From an uncultured Lachnospiraceae bacterium (GTDB taxonomy: Bacteria > Bacillota > Clostridia > Lachnospirales > Lachnospiraceae), in NCBI GenBank assembly GCA_910585555.1, contig CAJUFU010000048.1, forward strand, positions 12,590 to 21,546: a DNA stretch of 8,957 nucleotides. The letters run 5' to 3'. Below are positions 1-7,100 of the stretch, in pieces. Every line of letters starts with the position of its first letter. The first letter of the stretch is position 1. The position numbers and the translations under genes were made by a program. The notes under the pieces were generated by a model that made no database searches, was not told where the DNA came from, and saw only the letters and a list, made by a program, of their open reading frames with translations.

Positions 1-1
1 G

Positions 2-973
2 ACGCTTTTTTCCTATGAGAAGGGAGGCACCAAATATTCCCTGAAACTTCTTCCGATCGGCGGCGCCTGCATGTTTGACGGGGAAGACGGCGTTATGGCG
101 GAGGCGGATAAGAGGAACGGGGATGTGATACCGGAAAGAGGCGGCATACCGGGACCGGAAGGGGTGTCCTTTCCGGAAGCCGGCGTGTGGGCGCGTATCG
201 CTACCGTGTTTGCGGGCCCCTTCTTTAATTTCATCCTTGCGTTCATTATGGCTGTTATTTTAAGCGCTTTCAGCGGGGTCGATCTGCCGGTGGTGGGAGA
301 AGTGCTGAAGGACTCTGCAGCACAGGAAGCCGGACTTTTAAAGGGAGATGTGATTACCAAGATTGGAAGAGAGCCGATTCATTTCTACAGAGAAGTAACG
401 CTGATTTCATCCCTCAACAAAGGGCAGGCGATGGAGATACACTATGAGCGGAATGGGGAGAAAAAGGTGACCACCCTGCATCCCAAATATGACGAGAATG
501 ACGGCCGTTATTATATGGGTATCGTGAATGGCGGGGCATATATGGAATGTAATCCGCTGCAGGTGTTTCAATATGGCTTCTATGAAGTGGAATATTGGGT
601 CAAGATAACCTATAAGAGTCTGGGGATGCTACTGCACGGGCAGGCCACGAAGGACGATGTGGCGGGTCCTGTGGGGATTGCGCAGATTGTGGGCGACAGT
701 TATGAGCAGGCAGAGGAAAATTATGGTACGCCTTATGCAATCCTGGTTATGTTTGAGATTGTGGTTCTTTTGTCGGTCAATCTGGGCATCATGAATTTAT
801 TGCCGATTCCCGCACTGGACGGCGGAAGGCTGGTCTTTATGCTGGTGGAAGTGGTGCGCGGCAAGCCTGTGCCGCCGGAGAAAGAGGGAATGGTGCATTT
901 CGCCGGGCTGGTGGTGCTGATGGTTTTAATGGTATTTATCATGTTTAATGATATTATGAGGCTGGTGCGTTGA
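2..973 (+). CDS. rseP: RseP-type site-2 intramembrane zinc metalloprotease, 5' end cut off by window
   Basis: Membrane-embedded protease of the site-2 (M50) family, which cleaves transmembrane substrates such as anti-sigma factors within the bilayer. The frame is open from base 2, and the first residues (LFSYEKGGTKYSLKLLPIGG) are the conserved stretch just after the HExxH helix. About 40 N-terminal residues, including the zinc-binding HExxH, are therefore missing upstream. Of the 323 visible residues: membrane segment with the AGPFFN motif at about 66-90; PDZ domain at about 95-175; second active-site region NLLPIPALDGG, with the metal-ligand Asp at 273; last membrane helix at about 300-319. 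An internal ATG at base 71 could be mistaken for the start, but conserved sequence continues upstream of it. The loop between the LLPIGG motif and the AGP helix (about bases 71-185) seems longer than usual and Gly/Glu-rich. A terminator overlaps the stop codon. The family is certain; the physiological substrate is unknown. Confidence 0.95.
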   Translation, partial: TLFSYEKGGTKYSLKLLPIGGACMFDGEDGVMAEADKRNGDVIPERGGIPGPEGVSFPEAGVWARIATVFAGPFFNFILAFIMAVILSAFSGVDLPVVGEVLKDSAAQEAGLLKGDVITKIGREPIHFYREVTLISSLNKGQAMEIHYERNGEKKVTTLHPKYDENDGRYYMGIVNGGAYMECNPLQVFQYGFYEVEYWVKITYKSLGMLLHGQATKDDVAGPVGIAQIVGDSYEQAEENYGTPYAILVMFEIVVLLSVNLGIMNLLPIPALDGGRLVFMLVEVVRGKPVPPEKEGMVHFAGLVVLMVLMVFIMFNDIMRLVR

Positions 974-988
974 GCACCGGCCTTTTGT
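960..988 (+). terminator. Rho-independent terminator overlapping the rseP stop codon
   Basis: The sequence GGCTGGTGC (960-968) can pair with GCACCGGCC (974-982): nine base pairs, one of them a G-U wobble, around a 5-base loop GTTGA. TTTTGTG follows directly at 983-989. The TGA stop (971-973) lies in the loop, so the stem is partly the last codons of rseP. The T-run is short (four T), so termination may be incomplete. Confidence 0.7.
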
Positions 989-1042
989 GACTGATGAGGG
1001 CTGAACTGTTACGATTTGTCAGCAGAGTCAGGCGGGTTAGCG

Positions 1043-1071
1043 TTGAAATAGGAAGAAGTATGTAGTATAAT
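1043..1071 (+). promoter_or_regulatory. Sigma-A promoter for the phosphatase/kinase pair
   Basis: TTGAAA at 1043-1048 and TATAAT at 1066-1071 are separated by exactly 17 bases, a near-consensus vegetative promoter. Transcription should start near 1078, giving a leader of roughly 115 nt before the PP2C start. It lies just after the rseP terminator, which supports a separate transcription unit. Confidence 0.78.
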
Positions 1072-1080
1072 ATCCACATC

Positions 1081-1125
1081 GGGTTCCATTCAGGAATCCA
1101 AAAGCAGGTTTGGCGGGATTCCCGC
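1081..1125 (+). promoter_or_regulatory. Inverted-repeat cluster in the PP2C leader
   Basis: Right after the predicted transcription start, GGGTTCC (1081-1087) can pair with GGAATCC (1093-1099) over a 5-base loop (seven pairs, one G-U). A second hairpin, GCGGG-ATT-CCCGC, spans 1113-1125. GGAATCC (1093-1099) is also a perfect inverted copy of GGATTCC (1116-1122), so pairing those two would disrupt both other hairpins. The arrangement could be an RNA switch or attenuator, a 5'-end stabilising hairpin, or a repeated DNA operator. The repeats are directly visible; a regulatory role is inference. Confidence 0.4.
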
Positions 1126-1191
1126 ATTATTCCAGGGACAGGGTTTTGAATATCATAGGTTATGATAAATAACGGGAGGTGTTTTTACGGA

Positions 1192-1908
1192 ATGCGGTAT
1201 TTGACAGGGGTATATTGGTGCCGTGGGCGTGTGGCGCAGGGAAATCAGGATTCTGTGGTGCTTTTGCAGGTGTTGACGGCCCGCGGGAGAGTGCTTATGG
1301 CGGCGGTCTGCGACGGGATGAGCGGGCTTGCTCAGGGGGAGACAGCCAGCGGCTACGTTACAGAACGACTGCAGGAGTGGTTTTATGAATCTTTGCTTTA
1401 TGATGTGCAAAAGAAGAAGCCACTATGGGTCATCAGGCGGTCTTTGGACCGGCTTACGTTTCATATGCAGCAGCAGTTACAGCAGTATGCCAGGCAGGAG
1501 GAAATGGAGCTTGGGACTACGATGACGGTGCTTGCGGTGTGGGAGAAGACTTTTTTAGTCTGGCACCTAGGGGACAGCAGACTTTATAGACTGTACGGCG
1601 GGCATATGGAGCGGGTTACAAAAGACCATATCAGACAGCGGGAACAGTTGACAAAATGTGTGGGAAGTTTTGGATATTATACGCCCGATCATCATATGGG
1701 AGTGCTGCGCAGGGGGGAAGGGATTCTTCTGTGCAGTGACGGGTTCAGGCATTGTGTTACCCGGGAAGAACTGCGGGAAGTGTTTGCCCCAGGACGGATA
1801 CGGGAGGAAGCACAGATTGAGAGAAGGCTCTTGGAAATAGGGGAGGCTTGTATGAAGAGAGGAGAGCAGGATAACTTGTCGGCGGTTTATATTAAGGCGG
1901 AGCGCTGA
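1192..1908 (+). CDS. PP2C-family (PrpC/Stp-like) Ser/Thr protein phosphatase
   Basis: Metal-dependent cytosolic phosphatase expected to remove phosphate from Ser/Thr of proteins modified by a Hanks-type kinase, presumably the one encoded next. The 238 residues hold the PP2C motifs in order: GNQDS (metal Asp20), VCDGMSG (Asp41), LGTTMT near 107, HLGDSRLYRL (Gly127-Asp128), KDH near 144, LCSDGF (Asp183) and QDN (Asp227). All metal-binding aspartates I expect are present, so it should be active. The length matches the stand-alone PrpC type, with no membrane segment or extra domain. I chose ATG 1192 because it begins just before the conserved fold and follows GGGAGG (1174-1179), although the 12-nt spacing is long. 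ATG 1162, in frame, would add ten residues but has no good ribosome site. The gene has its own promoter and is followed 86 nt later by the kinase. No gene symbol is given, because the standard prpC-prkC pair of Clostridia usually lies elsewhere. Confidence 0.93.
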   Translation: MRYLTGVYWCRGRVAQGNQDSVVLLQVLTARGRVLMAAVCDGMSGLAQGETASGYVTERLQEWFYESLLYDVQKKKPLWVIRRSLDRLTFHMQQQLQQYARQEEMELGTTMTVLAVWEKTFLVWHLGDSRLYRLYGGHMERVTKDHIRQREQLTKCVGSFGYYTPDHHMGVLRRGEGILLCSDGFRHCVTREELREVFAPGRIREEAQIERRLLEIGEACMKRGEQDNLSAVYIKAER

Positions 1909-1984
1909 CAGTGATTGGCGGAGGACTTTTTGACATAGAGCAGGAACATTCATTGCAGGGGTAAGCGTTGCGAAACGTAAAAGC

Positions 1985-1991
1985 AGGAGGG
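1985..1991 (+). promoter_or_regulatory. Ribosome binding site deciding the kinase start
   Basis: AGGAGGG lies 3-4 nt before ATG 1995. It favours this start over the in-frame TTG at 1968, which has no Shine-Dalgarno sequence and would only add nine residues, part of them encoded by the ribosome site itself. Confidence 0.8.
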
Positions 1992-1994
1992 CAT

Positions 1995-2858
1995 ATGTTA
2001 GAGACAGGGCAAAAGGTGGGAAAGTATGAGATTATAGGGAGGCTTGGAGAGGGCGGGACGGGGCGCGTGTACTTGGCAAGGGACTGCACCCTTTTAAGAC
2101 TGGCCGCCGTGAAGCAGATGAGGGGAGAGTATGAGGAAAGGGTTTTGCTGGAAACAGGGTTTTTGCGGGATCTGCGGCATCCGATGCTGCCCGTGGTGTA
2201 TGATCTTTTGCGGGAGAAGGACTGGTATCTTGCAATGGAGTATGTGGAAGGAATTAGTTTACATAACTATATTAAAAAGACAGGACCTGTGGGAGAAGAA
2301 ATAGGACGTATCTGGGCAGAATCCTTACTTTCCATTTTGGAATATCTGCATAATAGAAAACCGCCTGTTATTTATAGGGATTTGAAGCCGGAAAATATAA
2401 TGGTATGCCAGGACAAGAGTCTGCGGCTGGTGGATTTTGGAGCGGCCTGCCTGAAGGATTTCGGGGAAGACACTGACAGAGGGATGGCGTTGACCAGGGG
2501 GTATGGAGCGCCGGAACAGCAGGCCGTGACGGGCAGGCCGGTCTATGCGGATGAGAGGAGCGATATCTATGCCTTCGGCAGAGTGTTGTATTATATGCTG
2601 ACCGGGGCAAATCCGGGAGAACCGCCCTATGGAAGTCTGCCGGTCAGTGCGTATAATCCCTTGTTAGGAAAAGCCATAGAGCGGGTGATTGAAAAGTGTA
2701 CCAGAGAGAATCCTTTGGAACGATACCAGATTGCTGGGGAAATCAGGCAGGATTTATCGCAAAAAAGCCGTGGCAGCAGGCGGGATAAACGTAAGGCTTT
2801 TGTGCGGCATGTGGAAAAGCGGGTGTGGCTTACGGAAAAAGTAACGGCTGGTTTGTAA
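1995..2858 (+). CDS. Minimal soluble Hanks-type Ser/Thr protein kinase
   Basis: Transfers phosphate from ATP to Ser/Thr of proteins; probable partner of the phosphatase just upstream. The 287 residues are almost entirely a kinase domain (about 8-265): glycine loop GEGGTGRVY (18-26), ATP lysine in AVK (Lys40), catalytic loop YRDLKPEN (127-134, Asp129, Lys131, Asn134), metal-binding DFG (147-149), and APE (172-174) in GYGAPEQ. The catalytic loop has Tyr in place of the usual His of HRD, while Arg and Asp are kept, so it should be active. After the domain comes only a short basic tail (KSRGSRRDKRK and following residues). There is no transmembrane helix and no PASTA repeats, unlike PrkC/Stk1, so it should act in the cytosol and sense something other than muropeptides. 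It lies 86 nt after the PP2C gene with no convincing promoter between, so the two are probably co-transcribed. Kinase identity is certain; substrate and signal are unknown. Confidence 0.95.
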   Translation: MLETGQKVGKYEIIGRLGEGGTGRVYLARDCTLLRLAAVKQMRGEYEERVLLETGFLRDLRHPMLPVVYDLLREKDWYLAMEYVEGISLHNYIKKTGPVGEEIGRIWAESLLSILEYLHNRKPPVIYRDLKPENIMVCQDKSLRLVDFGAACLKDFGEDTDRGMALTRGYGAPEQQAVTGRPVYADERSDIYAFGRVLYYMLTGANPGEPPYGSLPVSAYNPLLGKAIERVIEKCTRENPLERYQIAGEIRQDLSQKSRGSRRDKRKAFVRHVEKRVWLTEKVTAGL

Positions 2859-2922
2859 TAGGCTGTGAGGTTGCGCTGTGGGGCTTTTGCGTTTTCGGGA
2901 CTAATTCCGGCGGACAGGGCAG

Positions 2923-2951
2923 TATACTTTTTTTCCCTTTTACTGTATAAT
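2923..2951 (+). promoter_or_regulatory. Probable promoter for ispG (strong -10, weak -35)
   Basis: A perfect TATAAT at 2946-2951 lies 51 nt before the ispG start. At 17-nt spacing the -35 position reads TATACT (2923-2928), a poor match, and is followed by a T-rich spacer. If active, it lets ispG (and probably polC) be transcribed independently of the kinase gene. It is not proven, because read-through from the kinase unit is also possible. Confidence 0.5.
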
Positions 2952-2990
2952 GTTATCAATATGGGTTTCGCGCAGTGGAAGCGGGCAGAC

Positions 2991-2996
2991 AGGAGG
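2991..2996 (+). promoter_or_regulatory. Ribosome binding site deciding the ispG start
   Basis: A perfect AGGAGG ends directly at an ATG (2997) and lies six bases before a second in-frame ATG (3003). The spacing favours 3003. It also rules out the much earlier GTG at 2865, which would add 46 residues unlike the family and run through the promoter region. Confidence 0.85.
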
Positions 2997-3002
2997 ATGT
3001 GT

Positions 3003-4058
3003 ATGTATCGGGATAAGACGAAGACAGTGCGGATAGGAGACAGGGTGATTGGCGGGGGAAATCCCGTTTTGATACAATCTATGACCAATACGGCTACAGA
3101 GGATGTGGAGGCTACGGTGTCCCAGATTCTTGGCCTGGAGCGGGCGGGGTGCGAGATTATTCGTGCCACGGTGCCCACCATGGAGGCGGCACAGGCCCTT
3201 GCTAAGATCAAAGAACGGATACATATTCCGCTGGTGGCGGATATTCATTTTGATTATAAGATGGCAATCGCGGCGATTGAGAATGGCGCCGATAAGATTC
3301 GCATCAATCCGGGCAATATCGGCAGCAGGGAGAATGTGGCGGCCGTAGTCCGGGCGGCGAAGGAGAGAAACATTCCCATCCGTGTGGGTGTCAACAGCGG
3401 CTCTTTAGAAAAGGAGCTGGTGGAGAAATATCATGGTGTGACAGCCCAGGGCATCGTGGAGAGTGCGCTGGATAAAGTGCACATCATAGAAGAATTGGGA
3501 TATGACAATCTGGTGATCAGCATCAAATCTTCGGATGTGATGATGTGTGTAGAAGCCCATGAACTGTTGGCAAAACAGACTGCCTATCCTTTGCATGTGG
3601 GCATTACGGAGTCGGGAACAGTGGCCAGCGGAAACATCAAGTCCGCGGTAGGGCTTGGCATCATATTACATCAGGGAATCGGCGACACCATCCGGGTATC
3701 TTTGACGGGAGACCCGGTGGAGGAGGTGAAGTCCGCCAAATTAATTCTGCGCACCCTGGGACTGCGCAAAGGCGGCATTGAGGTAGTGTCCTGTCCTACC
3801 TGCGGCAGAACGAAGATAGATTTGATTGGACTGGCCAATCAGGTGGAGAAGATGGTTGCGGATATTCCGCTGGATATCAAAGTGGCCGTTATGGGCTGTG
3901 CGGTAAACGGTCCCGGAGAGGCCAAAGAAGCGGATATCGGGATTGCCGGCGGCATCGGGGAAGGGCTTTTGATCAAAAAGGGCGAGGTTGTGAAGAAAGT
4001 GCCGGAAACAGAGCTTTTGGATACTTTGCGGGAAGAATTGTTACACTGGAAAGAATAG
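3003..4058 (+). CDS. ispG: 4-hydroxy-3-methylbut-2-enyl diphosphate synthase (GcpE/IspG)
   Basis: Cytosolic [4Fe-4S] enzyme of the MEP isoprenoid pathway. It reductively opens 2-C-methyl-D-erythritol 2,4-cyclodiphosphate to HMBPP with electrons from ferredoxin or flavodoxin. The 351 residues match the compact bacterial form: an N-terminal TIM-barrel region with the conserved GGGNPVLIQSMTNT, PLVADIHFD and KIRINPGNIG segments, then a C-terminal cluster domain. The three cluster cysteines are visible: Cys264 and Cys267 in CPTCGR, and Cys299 in MGCAVNGPGE, with the catalytic Glu306 in the same motif. The start at 3003 is set by AGGAGG at 2991-2996. The product feeds the undecaprenyl phosphate and quinone supply, which fits its usual clustering with rseP and other envelope-lipid genes in Clostridia. 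PolC begins about 100 nt downstream with no clear terminator or promoter between, so the two are probably co-transcribed. Nothing looks broken. Confidence 0.98.
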   Translation: MYRDKTKTVRIGDRVIGGGNPVLIQSMTNTATEDVEATVSQILGLERAGCEIIRATVPTMEAAQALAKIKERIHIPLVADIHFDYKMAIAAIENGADKIRINPGNIGSRENVAAVVRAAKERNIPIRVGVNSGSLEKELVEKYHGVTAQGIVESALDKVHIIEELGYDNLVISIKSSDVMMCVEAHELLAKQTAYPLHVGITESGTVASGNIKSAVGLGIILHQGIGDTIRVSLTGDPVEEVKSAKLILRTLGLRKGGIEVVSCPTCGRTKIDLIGLANQVEKMVADIPLDIKVAVMGCAVNGPGEAKEADIGIAGGIGEGLLIKKGEVVKKVPETELLDTLREELLHWKE

Positions 4059-4151
4059 CATATGTTATGCAATGCGCAGGCATGTGAAAAGCAGGCTGAT
4101 TGATAGAGGAAAATAGGGTTTTTGCTGTCTGTGGTGTAAACGTTTTGGAAT

Positions 4152-4155
4152 GGAG
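4152..4155 (+). promoter_or_regulatory. Ribosome binding site deciding the polC start
   Basis: GGAG lies six bases before ATG 4162. The in-frame ATG at 4150 overlaps this element and has only a weak TTTGGA in front of it. The protein from 4162 begins MGKAFFEVFP, which fits the way clostridial PolC proteins usually begin. Confidence 0.65.
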
Positions 4156-4161
4156 ATTGGT

Positions 4162-7100
4162 ATGGGTAAGGCGTTTTTTGAGGTATTTCCCTCTTTAAAA
4201 CTGGATACGGGATTACAGGATTTGTTTGCGCAGGTCACGGTGGATAAGGTGACGAGCACCAAGCGCAAGGATTTCCTGCGGGTTTATATCGTTTCAGACC
4301 GCCTGATTCAGAAAGAAGACGTATTCCGGGTGGAGAAAGAGGTTAAGAAACAGTTTTTTCCCAATATGCCAATGGTAATCAAGTTTTATGAGCATTTTCA
4401 TCTCTCTGCCCAGTATAATCCCGAGAAGCTGATGGATGTCTATGGGGACAGTATTTTGGCGGAACTGCGGGAATATTCCCCGGTGGAGTATAACCTCTTT
4501 AAGCGGGCGGATATGGCCTTTACGGGGGATAAGTTGCAGTTGACCGTGGAGGATACGGTGCTGGGGCAGGGGAAGGCGGAGGAGCTTTCCAGGATTCTGG
4601 AGAAAATATATAACGAGCGTTGCGGAATACCCGTACAGGTAACGATTTCCTATAAAGAGCGGGCGGCCTTCAAATATAAGGAGGAGGACGAGAAGCGGCT
4701 TGCCATGCAGGTGGCAGAGATTTCAGCCAGGGCAGGCTATGGGGTGAACAGGAAAGCTTCCCGTGTGTTTGGCTGGGACCAGGCGGCGGACGGCATGGCA
4801 GATGGCGCCTATGCAGGAAATGATGCACCGATGTCGGACGGCGCTTATGCAGGAGGCGGTGTACCGATGTCGGACGGTGCTTATGCAGGAGGCGGTGTAC
4901 CGATGGCAGACGGCGCCTATGCAGGAAATGGCGGGCCGATGTCGGACGGTGCTTATGCAGGAAGCGGTGTACCAATGCCGGGCAGTGCCTATGCAGGAAA
5001 TGATGCACCGATGTCGGACGGTGCCTATGCAGGGAAGGGCGCACCGATGTCGGACGATGCTTTTGCAGGAAAGGGACAAGAAGGTTTACATAAATCGAAA
5101 AGATTTTCCGCGCCCACACCTGGCAAGAAGGGTGAGTGGGGGAAAAAGGGCGACAGGGCCGATGGCAGACGCGGCATAAAGCGTTCCGATAATCCCGATG
5201 TACTCTACGGCAGGGATTTTGACGAGGAAGCGATGCCCATCGAGGACATAATCGGTGAGATGGGTGAGGTGGTCATCCGTGGTCAAATTCTAAAGATGGA
5301 TAAGCGGGAGATTAAGAACGAACGCACCATTCTCATTTACGATGTGACAGATTACACAGATACCATGACGATCAAGTTGTTTGCACACAATGATCAGGTG
5401 GCGGAAATAACAAGTGGTATGAAACCTGGCGCTTTCGTGAAGCTCAAAGGGATGACGACCATTGATAAGTTTGATCATGAGCTGACCATTGGTTCCTTGG
5501 CGGGGGCGAAGAAAATACCGGACTTTACCACTTCCCGTGTGGACCGGAGTGTGCGCAAGCGTGTGGAGCTGCACTGTCATACCAAGATGAGTGATATGGA
5601 CGGGGTGTCTGAGGCCAAGGATATTGTGAAGCGGGCTTATAAGTGGGGGCATCCGGCCATTGCCATCACCGATCACGGTGTGGTGCAGTCTTTTCCGGAT
5701 GCCAACCATGTGTGGGAGGATTTGTGGAAGGCGGAGAAGAACCGCTGTAAAGAGGCGGGAGAGCCGGAGCCGGACAAACAGAATTTCTTTAAGGTGATTT
5801 ATGGGGTGGAGGCTTATCTGGTGGACGATCTGAGGGAGATTGCCACCAACGATAAAGGCCAGGATTTCCAGGCGGATTTTGTGGTGTTTGATCTTGAGAC
5901 CACAGGGTTTTCCCCGGTGGAGAACCGCATCATTGAGATTGGCGCGGTAAAGGTCTGCGGGGGAAAGATTGTGGACCGCTTTTCCAGCTTTGTGAATCCG
6001 GAAGTGCCCATTCCTTTTGAAATCGAGAAACTGACAAGCATTTCGGACGATATGGTGGTGGGCGCCGCCAAGATTGAGACGGTATTGCCGCAGTTTCTGG
6101 CTTTTTGCGAGGGGTGTATGCTGGTGGCCCACAATGCTTCTTTTGATATGAGCTTTATCATGGCAAACTGTGACAGACAGGGGATTTCTCACGATTTTAC
6201 GTACATTGATACGGTGGGAATTGCCCGGGTGATGCTGCCCGGTTTAAAGAAACATACCTTAGATGCGGTGGCCAAGGCTCTGATGGTATCCTTGGAAAAT
6301 CATCACCGGGCTGTGGATGATGCACAGGCTACGGCGGAGATATTTGTTAAACTGATTCCCTTGATGGAAAAAGAAGGGATTAGCACACTGGCGCAGATTA
6401 ACCATAAGGGAGAGTCCAACCCGGATATCATTAAGAAACTTCCCACCTATCACGCCATTATTCTGGCAAAGAATAACGTGGGGCGCATGAATCTTTATCG
6501 TCTGGTGTCGGATTCCCACCTTACCTATTTTTCCAGAAGGCCCCGGATTCCGAAACGGCTGCTAAACCAGTACAGAGAGGGACTGATTCTGGGAAGCGCC
6601 TGCGAGGCGGGGGAGTTATATCGGGCCCTGCTAGAGCACAGGCCGGATGCAGAGATTGCCAGGCTGGTGGATTATTATGATTATCTGGAAATCCAACCCC
6701 TTGGAAACAATCAGTTTATGATAGAATCCGATCGGGCGCCGGACATTCAGTCCCTGGAAGACATCATGGAAATCAACCGTAAGATCGTGCGTCTGGGTGA
6801 ACAGTTCCACAAGCCGGTGGCGGCTACTTGTGATGTGCATTTTCTAAATCCGGAGGACGAGATTTACCGTCGTATTATTATGGCGGGACAGGGCTTCCCC
6901 GATGCGGATAACCAGGCACCCCTCTATTTTCGTACCACAGAGGAGATGCTGGAAGAGTTTGCATATCTGGGCAGCGATAAGGCGGAGGAGGTAGTTATTA
7001 CCAACACCAACCTGATTGCGGATATGATAGATACCATGTCCCCTGTTCGGCCGGATAAGTGCCCGCCGGTGATTGAGGACAGTGACAGACAACTGACAGA

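Noticed and set aside
1930..1935. Perfect TTGACA between the phosphatase and kinase genes, as a possible promoter -35
   Set aside because: At 16-18 nt spacing the bases read ATTGCA, TTGCAG or TGCAGG, none a credible -10, so an internal promoter is not supported.
1911..1964. 17-codon GTG-started mini-ORF between the phosphatase and kinase genes
   Set aside because: GGAG at 1899-1902 has acceptable spacing, but the ORF is very short, has no recognisable content and could easily arise by chance.
2873..2934. Possible terminator after the kinase: GCGCTGT/ACAGGGC stem with a T7 run at 2928-2934
   Set aside because: The stem has an internal mismatch and a 34-base loop, and the T-run starts seven bases after the stem. 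The T-run is better seen as part of the A/T-rich ispG promoter.
2865..3002. GTG at 2865 as an upstream start for ispG
   Set aside because: It would add 46 residues not typical of IspG and place coding sequence over the TATAAT and AGGAGG elements.
2627..3211. 194-codon open frame on the minus strand across the kinase end and ispG start
   Set aside because: It overlaps two well-supported genes and the intergenic promoter region, and its translation has no recognisable motif.
4100..4140. TTGATA at 4100-4105 as a polC promoter -35
   Set aside because: No TATAAT-like hexamer lies at acceptable spacing. The 103-base ispG-polC gap shows no clear promoter or terminator.
4798..5085. Regular 36-bp repeats resembling a CRISPR array
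   Set aside because: The units are contiguous without unique spacers, lie in frame in polC and drift like a minisatellite.
4670..5179. Alternative-frame ORFs on both strands over the polC repeats
   Set aside because: A 36-bp unit repeats every frame in register, so one stop-free unit gives long open frames. The proteins are only repeat translations in the wrong frame.
5290..6192. 300-codon open frame on the minus strand
   Set aside because: It lies wholly inside polC, opposite the OB, PHP and exonuclease coding regions, with no recognisable domain. Codon bias of the sense strand explains the open antisense frame.
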